A stretch of 64,000 nucleotides of DNA from Adineta ricciae (Eukaryota > Rotifera > Eurotatoria > Adinetida > Adinetidae). Position numbers and translations under genes: made by a program. The notes beneath the pieces were generated by a model. That model did not search any database. It worked only from the letters and a program-made list of their open reading frames with translations, and was not told the origin of the DNA. How positions within the stretch are numbered: position 1 is the first letter of the stretch; the number at the start of each line of letters is the position of its first letter. The stretch is taken from positions 62,001 to 126,000 of the forward strand of contig CAJNOJ010000284.1 in the NCBI GenBank assembly GCA_905250025.1, written 5' to 3'. This document shows positions 55,703 to 64,000 of this stretch, in pieces.

Positions 55703-56722
55703 CTATGATTTCATCTCATTAGTTTGGTCATTATTATCATTTTTCTTGCTGATTTCCTGAGTATCATACACGCGAATGAATTGTTTATTCGCAAACGTGT
55801 CATCGAGTTCGAGCAGTAATTGGGTGAATTGAATAGATCCGATTAGTTTTTCATTCACATCCGGCATTGTTTGTAAATTATCAGATAGATCCATCAGGTC
55901 TTTATCGGTAATATTTTTAGCGAAGAGTTTCTTTTGACCCGTACGAAGTAATGAATTGAAAAAGTCTAATTTTTCGCCGTTGTCGAAACCATTTCCTGTC
56001 CAGAATGCTTCATCATTCGCATGTTGACGTTCGTTGACGATCTGTAGAGCTTGATCACGTTGTTGTTCGATTTCGTGAATGAATCGTTGAACATAGGTCT
56101 GAATCTGTTGACGAATTTTATCGTATTCTTCTGCTTGCTTGTCCATCTCCAGCCGTTTTTTATTGATTGATTCGAGTCGTGATTCGAGAGTTGTTAATTG
56201 TAATTTACTTTCACGATGAACGTCTAATAAATGTGTCCGACGACATGTCTCGCAGAGCATGAACGCACAATGTTTGCAGATTTTCAGCATTTTGAGTAGA
56301 CCACAGGTATGACATCGTGCGCGATAGATTCCATTGACTTGATTCTGCTGTTGATCATAGGTGGTGGTTTTTGACGCATCCAAAGTTTCGCAGAGTTGCT
56401 TGAGAATCGGATTGATGATTAACATTGATTCGAAATGTTCGAATGAACGAAAATTCAACTGGTATTTACAATATGGACACATAATGAAATTGATCGGAGT
56501 GTTGGAATTGATCGTCGTATTTTGAGCGTAATCGAGTAAACATGACCGACAAAACGAATGGGCACATGGAAGACAGCATGGAGATGTCATACGTGAAAGA
56601 CAAATACCGCACATTAAGATTTCATTGAGTAATTCATCTTTGAGTTTGGACGAACCTGAAGATGTTGATGAGCATTCTGATATGTTATCAGGAGACTCGG
56701 ATGGTGTATAATTAGAAGCCAT
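55703..56722 (-). CDS. RING and B-box (TRIM-like) putative E3 ubiquitin ligase
   Basis: A single exon of 339 codons. After a Ser-rich head, the RING finger runs CGICLSRMTSPCCLPCAHSF, then CRSCLLDYAQ and CPYCKYQL: C3HC4 spacing with the H in CAHSF. A B-box-like zinc motif follows (ARCHTCGLLKMLKICKHCAF, then CETCRRTHLLDVH). Then a coiled coil (LESRLESINKKRLEMDKQAE onward). The order RING, B-box, coiled coil is the tripartite TRIM/RBCC plan. No SPRY, NHL or filamin domain follows. Such proteins transfer ubiquitin from E2; substrate unknown. Upstream 5' flank lies in 56723 onward. Confidence 0.85.
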   Translation of the reverse strand: MASNYTPSESPDNISECSSTSSGSSKLKDELLNEILMCGICLSRMTSPCCLPCAHSFCRSCLLDYAQNTTINSNTPINFIMCPYCKYQLNFRSFEHFESMLIINPILKQLCETLDASKTTTYDQQQNQVNGIYRARCHTCGLLKMLKICKHCAFMLCETCRRTHLLDVHRESKLQLTTLESRLESINKKRLEMDKQAEEYDKIRQQIQTYVQRFIHEIEQQRDQALQIVNERQHANDEAFWTGNGFDNGEKLDFFNSLLRTGQKKLFAKNITDKDLMDLSDNLQTMPDVNEKLIGSIQFTQLLLELDDTFANKQFIRVYDTQEISKKNDNNDQTNEMKS

Positions 56723-57369
56723 GAGAAATTAATCTGAAAAATAAATAACGAAAACGAGCCGAAAATGAAAGAGAAGAAATTTTTCAAGATCATATCAAAC
56801 ACAAATCGAACAGCAAGTGAAGAAAAAACGCTTCGCATACCAATATTACTTTTTCAAGGAGCTCCTCATATTTTCGTCTCAAATTCTCCTCCGCACATTC
56901 ACTCGTCTCTTCTCTTTCCTATATGAAAGCAAAAGGAAAAAACAATCAAATCGGTGTCCAATAGGTTTCTTTCGATTATCCGTATCGTTCGTCAGTTATA
57001 GTGTTACAAGGGACGAGAGAAATCCAATAATGACAACGAACAGAAGAGATTTCGTGTACATTATTTCATCGAATGTTGTCGCTGTTGTTGTTGTTGTTGC
57101 GGTTTCTTTCTAGATTATATCGAAGTATAAAATTGGATATGTACGTATAAGTATAAACTCGGAAATCAATCAGTTCATTTTATAGGGTAGAAAAAAAAAC
57201 CTTGGCAAACAACGTGTTGGTAATAAAGTCAAAAATTCTATTCTTTTACGCATACAAACAGAAAAAATACTAGAAATATAAGGAGCAAAAGAAACGTATA
57301 ATGTGTAAATTTCTTTTTTTTTCTTTTCTAAAAGAACTAAATGTGCGAGCTAGAAATGAGCTCTCGCAC
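56723..57369. other. Intergenic
   Basis: TRIM-like promoter side and SUCLG1 3' flank. The plus-strand frame 56817-57113 is low complexity with a Val run and is not supported. Confidence 0.5.
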
Positions 57370-58485
57370 TCACTGTGTTTGTTTTTGACTAAGAGGATGG
57401 TCTTCACCTTTCATTAACTTGTACATCAATTGACCCATCTTGGCCGGCGAATCACTCACATTCACTTGAGCATCTTTCAATGCTTGAATTTTACTGTCGG
57501 CACCACCGGATTTGCCACTGATGATAGCGCCAGCATGGCCCATACGACGGCCAGGTGGAGCAGTTTGTCCAGCAATAAAAGCAACGACTGGTTTAGCGTT
57601 TGAACCAGTGTTCTTCTGTTTGAGATATTCAGCAGCTGCTTCTTCAGCATTGCCACCGATTTCACCAATAAGAATAATACCGTGTGTATTTTTGTCTTTT
57701 AAGAATAACTCCAAGCAATCAATAAAGTCAGTGCCATTGAATGGATCACCACCAATACCAACACACAATGATTGGCCAAGGCCAACTTGACTGGTTTGAT
57801 GTACAGCTTCGTATGTTAACGTACCACTACGTGAGACAATGCCGATTGGTCCTGGTCGATGAATATGACCAGGCATAATACCAATCTTACATTTACCAGG
57901 AGCTAAAAACAATTAATATGAAATCTCTGAGAAAAGAAAGCAATAGTAGTACAACTTACCAATAACACCTGGGCAGTTTGGTCCGACAAGACGAGATTTG
58001 TTTTGTCTTACCAATTGATGCTTAACTTTAACCATATCGTGTTGAGGAATACCTTCTGTAATACAGACAATTAGACCAATGCCAGCATCGATAGCTTCGA
58101 GAATCGCTTCGGCTGCTCCTGGGGGTGGGACGTAGATAACTGTTGCCGTGGCACCGGTTTCTTTCATGGCGTCGTGAACATTTTTAAATACTGGTAAACC
58201 TAAATGTTTTGTGCCGGCTTTCTTAGGACTAACACCACCGACCAATTTTGTTCCATAGTCAAGTGCTTGTTGTGAGTGAAATGTTCCTTGTTTACCAGTA
58301 AAACCTTGGCAAATTACACGTGTATCGGCGCCAATGTATAGATTCTTGCGTGTTGAATCATAAACTGATCTATCATAATTCGTATGAGAATTTTGTTGTT
58401 GACTTGAATTAACGATCGCGCTTGTTTGCATGAACCGACATGATGATGTCGAGATCAATGTTGAAAGAAGACGTTTCGATAACAT
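57370..58485 (-). CDS. SUCLG1: Succinyl-CoA ligase alpha subunit, mitochondrial
   Basis: Exons 58485-57960 and 57902-57370 encode 352 residues (human about 346). The enzyme interconverts succinyl-CoA and succinate with GTP or ATP formation in the TCA cycle, as a heterodimer with a beta subunit. The N-terminus [20 protein letters not shown] is a mitochondrial presequence. The CoA-binding Rossmann part includes [20 protein letters not shown] and [19 protein letters not shown]. The phosphohistidine loop is [40 protein letters not shown] and [20 protein letters not shown] are family signatures. The start at 58485 follows an acceptor-like ttttctag about 21 bases upstream, so a spliced leader or 5'UTR intron is likely. 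Confidence 0.97.
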
Positions 58486-58614
58486 GCCAACAAGATAGAT
58501 TCGAAATCTAGAAAAAGATAAATCATTCAAATTGATATGTACTTGCGCGGTTATTGAAAAGTTTTTTTTTTAAAAAGAAAAGTTATTTATTGAAATCTGT
58601 TGTCGAGCTCCGAA

Positions 58615-59446
58615 TTTTTCGTATTGTGCTTTGTCATCTCTTAGTGGAATATAGATCACACCCATATGTCGCTATTCAACGTATGTTCCATCGCCTTTCT
58701 TATCGTAGGTAATCATTCTTGGTCGAATTTATTTATAACGGGAACATCAAGTCTTCCAATGATCTTCAATTGTCGAATAAACTCATGAGGTGCGTATGGC
58801 ACAGATGCACCTACATGAATCGCATCATCAGATGCTTTAGCAAGATAACCCTGTTAGCCATCACCTTTGCGAATCTCCAAGGAATATTCTGAATTAATTT
58901 ATCAACAAGCCTTTGGACGTGCTCAACACCAATAGCTTTACCATTCAGACGAACTAGGCGTGCCACATACATGCAGTTAAGTGTCCTGAACCCAACCCCA
59001 CATAGAGAACTTTTGCTCCTATGGAAATATATTGATAAAAAAGGACTTTACTCAGGAAAGGACTATAGTACCAGGTTGAAGTGTATCTTCCAAAACTATG
59101 CATATGTGGCGCACTAATGATAAGAAGAAGCTTCAACATTGTCCATTCAAATACAACGCCTTACCTGGTGGTCACCTGAGCGAAGAGGAATCAATTAGTT
59201 CTGATGTAGAACATTTAGATGTACCTACAGCATAGCCAACTAAAAAAGAAAAGCTTTGATCTTTTTCTTAAAAGTAAATATTTTTCAAACTACTTGGTTG
59301 AGGCCGATCGCTGTAGATCCCAGTTTTATCATCAGTGAAATCAGCTCGATTGACTTGTAACAGGACATTTTTTTCTCCGTTTATCAGTAATCATTCCATT
59401 CGTATGTAGGTTTTCAATAAACTCCTGGCTCGTTAAACCCGGTGAA
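58615..59446 (-). pseudogene. PCMT1: Decayed protein-L-isoaspartate O-methyltransferase
   Basis: PCMT repairs isoaspartyl residues in aged proteins. Here its parts appear in order on - but in shifting frames: PGLTSQEFIENLHTNGMITD (near 59440), then NVLLQVNRADFTDDKTGIYS, GYAV, ISAPHMH (near 59120), KVLYVGLGSGHLTAC, RLVRLNGKAIGVEHVQRLVD, QGYLAKASDDAIHVGASVPY, APHEFIRQLKIIGRLDVPV and HMGVIYIPLRDDKA (near 58660). At least four frame changes and an in-frame TAA (before QGYL) break it. Relics of introns with GT and AG ends remain inside, so it is an unprocessed copy and not a retrocopy. SAM motif I has DVGSGSG altered to YVGLGSG. A working copy presumably lies elsewhere. Confidence 0.85.
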
Positions 59447-60145
59447 CTTCAAACCATATATTGATTGATTGCTTATGATTTGAAATGATTAGAATTGCGA
59501 TCAGAATCGAGAGTATTGAAGAACACAATGGATACAAAACCATAAACAACGACTTATCTAAAAAGTCAAGAACGAAATTATTATAAAACTCGGAGGTGTG
59601 ATGTGCCACGCCCAAATGTATTCACCAGCGTATAAAACTCCTTCGATCATCTTAGTTACCAGTAGCTATCAATCACATCATGATGTGGAACTTCTCTATA
59701 ATCCATTGCCTTCTAATTTTTCCTTTACCAACCGCAAATATTTCCGCAAAGTTGTTCTCGCAACATCGAATTGCCCATAAACAATGAGAGTTTCTTTCTT
59801 AAACTGCGCAACTGGACATCATGGCATTTGTCTCAATTTCTCTCGGAATCGATTCGATCTTCTCTGCTTGATCTTTCCGATCGATCAACGGCTTTGTCTC
59901 TCAACTTTCTTTTGGTTCCGGCTTTGATTGTTTATGTTTATGTTTTCTCATCCTCTGCTTAAGAAATAAGCCATTCACAAGCGAGTTGCTACTCTGCTTC
60001 CATCTATCGACTGGTATTTTCTTACCGTTTTCATTCACTTATCAAACGTCCATCTATCCAACCGAAAAACACATACAAGTATTTTTCTTCAAAACAATGC
60101 TACGTTGAATTTCAATTTCAGATTTAAGTTTTCTTTCTCAACAAA
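59447..60145. other. Intergenic
   Basis: RPL35 promoter side. Pyrimidine-rich stretches lie near the start of RPL35 (gttttctttctcaacaaaATG), as expected of a ribosomal-protein 5' TOP leader. Minus frames here are unsupported. Confidence 0.4.
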
Positions 60146-60577
60146 ATGACACGAGTGAAATGTTCCCAACTTCGTGGTAAAAAACCAGGTAAATTAACCA
60201 CTCGGCAGTCCTAACCGAAAAGTACATAATCGAATTCGATTTTAGCTGAAATTCAAAAGCAATTAGATGATTTACGTCAAGAATTAAATACCTTACGTGT
60301 CGGCAAAGTCACAGGTAGCGGCGGGGCACAAAAATTAGGTAAAATTCGCAATGTGCGCAAATCCATTGCTCATGTTCTGATTGTTCGAAATCAAACGACC
60401 AAAGAAGAATTAAGAAAACTTTACCACGGAAAGAAATACAAACCAAAAGATTTACGTCGACGAAAGACACGCGCACTTCGCCGTTTATTGTCACCTAAAG
60501 AACGTGCTGTGCAATTGAAGAAAACTCAACGACGACAATGGGCGTTTCCCAAGCGTACCTTCGCTGTCAAAGCTTAA
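60146..60577 (+). CDS. RPL35: 60S ribosomal protein L35 (uL29)
   Basis: Exons 60146-60188 and 60246-60577 encode 124 residues, the usual length. uL29 sits by the polypeptide exit tunnel. The sequence starts [20 protein letters not shown], with the L29 helix pair [18 protein letters not shown], then [20 protein letters not shown] and the basic tail [20 protein letters not shown]. The assignment is unambiguous. It heads a tight three-gene run on +: the next gene starts 122 bp downstream. Confidence 0.98.
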
Positions 60578-60647
60578 AAGAAGAAGAAAAAAACTCCGTT
60601 TTTTGTGGTTTTTTTGAACATGTTCGTTTGTTGAAGATCTAAAAACG

Positions 60648-60653
60648 AATAAA
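60648..60653 (+). terminator. polyadenylation signal of RPL35
   Basis: AATAAA lies 70 bp after the RPL35 stop and 47 bp before the next start codon, which has its own acceptor-like ttttttag at 60690-60697. Confidence 0.6.
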
Positions 60654-60699
60654 ATAAGAAGAAGAATATGAAAGACACATTTATGTGTGTTTTTTAGAT

Positions 60700-62525
60700 A
60701 TGCCAAGAAAGAAACAAGTCACATTTCATAATAGTATTCCAGGAAAATTCATTCCGAGAAATTCATCTGCATCAGGTCTGCCGATTATTTCTCATCATTT
60801 GTTCAACTCTTCATCTTTCCTACTTAGTTTTCCCATCGGGAGCGCATGATAATCGATATAATGCCAAAATAGCACAATTTCTTGCTTCGTCAGCTTCGTC
60901 GGCGAATGACAATGAACTTGTTTCAACAAATTCTCCTCAAGAAATCTCGCCGATCTTATCTTCATCGATTCATTCGAATTTATTTCATAGACGCATTGTT
61001 ACAATGATCGAGACATTAAGAAAACCGAATTCTGATCCTTCATTGTCTCATACCGGACAGAAATCTCAGCCAATTACATTTGGGCAATTGAAACAAGCGT
61101 CTGTTCTCGAGGAAAAACCGATTTCTCATCAATTACCGATACATGTCGAAGGAAAACAACAGAAAACATTGGCATCTTTTGTCAGGGACAACACACCAGA
61201 TTTACCACCTGTGGAAACTGCGAAATCTTCGACAAAAGACGAAGATGATGAACCGAAATTACACTATTCGCCATCACTGGAGAAATTATTCGAAGAACAA
61301 AGTGTCATTTCACAAACGAAACCATTGGATGATGACGAACTTGACTCTTCACGTTCACCAACGAGTTTTTATATTCATCCGTCGGTACTCAAATGGAGTT
61401 CATCCCCAAGTAATCAATTGACCACTTCTCCTCCACTACCTTTCCACGAACAGACTCGAACTCGACCTCCACCACCTTCATATACCTTAAGTATCACAAA
61501 TAACAATCGAGTAATTCGACCAGGTATTTTTTACAGATTCGAATCACCACTATTCATCGTTTATTCCAGTAGTTTCTGATCGCTCTCAAAGTCTCGTTCG
61601 TCCACCAACTCCATCATCCGTTACTCTATCGACAGTAGAAGTCTTTCCGAGTATTTCTCTTCCATGTGTATTACCTTTAACAAATCCAGTTCGTTCACCC
61701 CCACCTCAATATCAATCGCCGACATCTACTCTTTCATCTGTTAGCAATTTACCTCCTCCTTCGCCACCCAAACCTACGGGCAGTACGAGCTCCCTCGCTG
61801 GATTTGATCGTGAATTTTCACGTCTACTCTACGGCAAAGAGGCAAATAAAATACGACGTCGAAAGCAAAAACGGAAAGCATACAGCGATCCTGTGAAGTA
61901 AGAGGGTGGATGGAATGAAATCGATATAAATTGTTTTTATTTGAAGAGAATCTGTTGAAGAAGCGCGTCGATCATATGATAAAAACCATCGTCATGGTAC
62001 TACTCATTCAAACGAGACTGATTCAGATGAAGATGACAACGAAGACAATAACGATGACAAAAACCATCGAATTACATCAAGTCGATCATTAAATTTGACT
62101 GCAGAGCTAAGTTTTCTTCCACGTCGACGCCGTCGTCGACAAGCTGAGTAATCAAATAAATCTTCACTTCTTTCGTACTTTGTTATCCTACTTTTATTTT
62201 CAGTTTCCTCAATCGGAATTATCATTCGTCAAGAAAAACACTTGTGCCACCAAATCCTTTACTCAAACAACGTATTCCTTCGTTCCTACGCGTCTATTCT
62301 CAAGCGTCATCATCGAGCGATAATCTCTTGCAATGGCATCTATTCAATCTATCCGATTTGGAAACATTCCATGCAATGATGACACGCTTATACAAAAATG
62401 AAAATCTCGCTCGTGTCCAACTCTATGAAATCTATCGAACTGCATTACTTTCCACACTTGCTGCCAAAACATCATCGCATACTGATGATGAAAACCGAGC
62501 TTTAACCACATCATTAAAAATCTAA
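60700..62525 (+). CDS. Proline/serine-rich orphan protein with N-terminal RVxF-type motif
   Basis: Exons 60700-60775, 60828-61523, 61570-61897, 61947-62147 and 62204-62525 encode 540 residues. I do not recognise a domain. The start MPRKKQVTFHNSIPGKFIPR contains KKQVTF, which fits the PP1-docking RVxF consensus. The middle is disordered and proline-rich (RTRPPPPSYTLSI, NLPPPSPPKPTGS), offering SH3/WW-type sites. A basic cluster (KIRRRKQKRKAYSD) and RRRRRRQAD look like nuclear localisation signals, separated by an acidic run (DSDEDDNEDNNDD). The last 70 residues (LLQWHLFNLSDLETFHAMMT, RLYKNENLARVQLYEIYRTA) are hydrophobic-helical and may be the folded part. The ATG follows an acceptor-like AG by two bases. 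Confidence 0.72.
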
Positions 62526-62606
62526 TTTCTTTCATTTTTCTCGCAATTTTTTTTGTATCGTTTTCGCTCATTCCGGTGCTAATATTTTCAATCGTTTTTA
62601 GATTAG

Positions 62607-63876
62607 ATGAATTTACTTGCAAACATTCTCCAAACTAATCCTCATGTTCACGTACATGACGATAAACGTGCGTATGTCGACGATGCTCTTCGTTCGATGG
62701 TTAAAGATGGAAGAAAGATGTTACACGTAGTCGCAGATTTCGATTTTACATTAACAATGTACGAAAAAGACGGTATGGCGTTGCCATCAACATTTGGTGT
62801 GATTGAATCGAATGATTACATCAAAGTAAGAAAAACCCTGGACGGAATGCTGTTAAAATGTTAAATGATAGTAGAGATAAGATTTGACATTCCTTCATGC
62901 TTCTTGCAGAGATATTCAGATGTGCGGACGGGAGAATTTTGCCACTTACAATGTATTGTTAACGTAAATAAATACTATGTTGCTTTCTCTTTGACTTTGA
63001 AATCCTCTTTATGTTGGACTTCGATCTTGATAACTGACGACTTGTTTGATGATATTCGAGAAAAGAAGAAAATAGATATGACTATCTTTCAAAATCTTCA
63101 GATGAATGAAGCTTCGACTTGATTCACTCATCGAATAACGACTTCTTTAGCTACCGGATGGTTCATTATTGCGTGATAAATCGTCGGAATTGTATGCAAA
63201 ATATCATCCAATTGAAATCGATGTTCAAATGGAAGTTTCGGAGAAGATACCTTACATGATTGAATGGTGGCATTCCGCGCACAATCTCTTTGTTTTATCG
63301 GATTTGAATCAATCTGTGATCCGAGATCTTGTTCACGAGTCAAGAATGGAACTGAAAAAGGGTGTTCGTGAGTTCATCACAGAGTTGTTAACAAGCCAAA
63401 CTCCCATTCTAATATTTTCTGCTGGCTTAGGTATAATAAACTTTCACAATTGATGCTAATCTTCTTGCATTTTAGGTGATGTTATTCAATTCTTTTTCGA
63501 GGAGCGTATTCCAGAATTTAAGCACAACCACGAATCATCTCATATAGTTTCGAACTTTATTCAGTATGACGATCAAGGCAAGGTGATTTCTTTCAGCGAG
63601 AAATTGATTCATTCGTTCAATAAGAACGAACATGAAATTCATGATACACCATATTTTCAAACGATTGCTAATCGACCCAATGTGATTCTTCTCGGTGATA
63701 CACTCGGTGACATCGGAATGACAGGTGGAATGAAAAATTTGAAGCAAATTTTGAAAATCGGCTACCTCAATCATAGCACACCAGAGAAATTGGAAGTCTA
63801 TAAGAATGCCTATGATATTGTTATATGTGATGATCAAACATTTGATGTACCAAATGCAATCTTAAATGCCATTTAA
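62607..63876 (+). CDS. NT5C3: Cytosolic 5'-nucleotidase III-like (pyrimidine 5'-nucleotidase, HAD family)
   Basis: Exons 62607-62825, 63151-63430 and 63476-63876 encode 299 residues (family about 290-300). It dephosphorylates pyrimidine monophosphates (UMP, CMP; NT5C3B also m7GMP). HAD motif I is VVADFDFTLTMY with both aspartates. Motif II is ILIFSAGLGDV (S). Motif III/IV are NVILLGDTLGDIGM with the paired Asp. The cap segment EKIPYMIEWWHSAHNLF and the insertion HIVSNFIQYDDQGKVISF match NT5C3. The C-terminus runs LKQILKIGYLNHSTPEKLEV, then the ANSIL-like DVPNAILNAI. The start ATG sits six bases after ttttag, 81 bp from the preceding stop. The first intron is 325 nt. Confidence 0.93.
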
Positions 63877-64000
63877 CATATTTTCGATAGAATCATAAAT
63901 CTCTTTGTTCTTGTTTATCTAAAAAGATTTTCGAAGTAAACTCAGCAAGTATATTAACCGGTGGTTTGCCTATTTCAGATCGATGAGCGAGAAAAAACGA
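63877..64000. other. Downstream flank to window end
   Basis: A/T-rich; no gene seen in the remaining 124 bases. Confidence 0.4.

Noticed and set aside
56817..57113. Plus-strand frame ending in a Val run
   Set aside because: Val run is a (GTT)n-type microsatellite; sequence lies in the TRIM-like promoter region.

Overview
The window reads as a compact, AT-rich invertebrate nuclear genome. Most coding genes are cut by many short (about 45-80 nt) GT-AG introns, and protein families are clearly animal (Friend-of-GATA, DP1, POLDIP3, intermediate filament, cholinesterase, MFSD2, TMEM186). The short introns, glutamine/serine/threonine-rich disordered proteins, lineage-type rhodopsin GPCRs with NR in place of DRY, and acceptor-like AGs directly upstream of start codons in tightly packed gene pairs are most consistent with a bdelloid rotifer (Adineta/Rotaria type). 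That assignment is inference; no species marker is present. Gene models were assembled by hand from splice sites. Where I give a protein length, the exon lengths summed to an intact reading frame.

Region 1 (1-6.4 kb): proteasome ATPase PSMC4 (5' cut), POLDIP3/SKAR and TMEM186 lie head-to-tail on +, with gaps of about 200 and 130 bp, convergent with a tailless intermediate-filament protein on -. Region 2 (6.7-15.4 kb): a Friend-of-GATA (ZFPM/u-shaped) gene on -, most of which is present twice as two about 2.97 kb direct copies separated by single Ns. This probably reflects two haplotypes placed in series. Upstream of it is a disordered protein with SILK and RVxF PP1-docking motifs and repeated IPI/IPV motifs. 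Region 3 (17-21.4 kb): an orphan GPCR with a 1.6 kb long-inverted-repeat element directly upstream. Region 4 (21.5-27.2 kb): a SAM methyltransferase, an MFSD2-type lysolipid transporter and a charged orphan protein. Region 5 (29.9-39.4 kb): a GPI-type cholinesterase convergent with transcription factor DP, then a 1359-residue disordered protein.

Region 6 (42.2-52.2 kb): a J-domain protein with C-terminal zinc knuckles, an orphan single-pass membrane glycoprotein built from at least 12 small exons, a second GPCR and cathepsin L. Region 7 (52.6-60 kb): a coiled-coil protein, a RING/B-box (TRIM-like) protein, succinyl-CoA ligase alpha and a decayed PCMT pseudogene. Region 8 (60.1-63.9 kb): RPL35, a proline-rich orphan and cytosolic 5'-nucleotidase III, again head-to-tail with gaps of 122 and 81 bp, a candidate trans-spliced operon.

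I see no convincing tRNA, rRNA, CRISPR or prokaryotic-type insert. Long intergenic stretches (27.2-29.9, 39.5-42.2, 15.4-17.0, 19.8-21.5 kb) hold no gene I can support.
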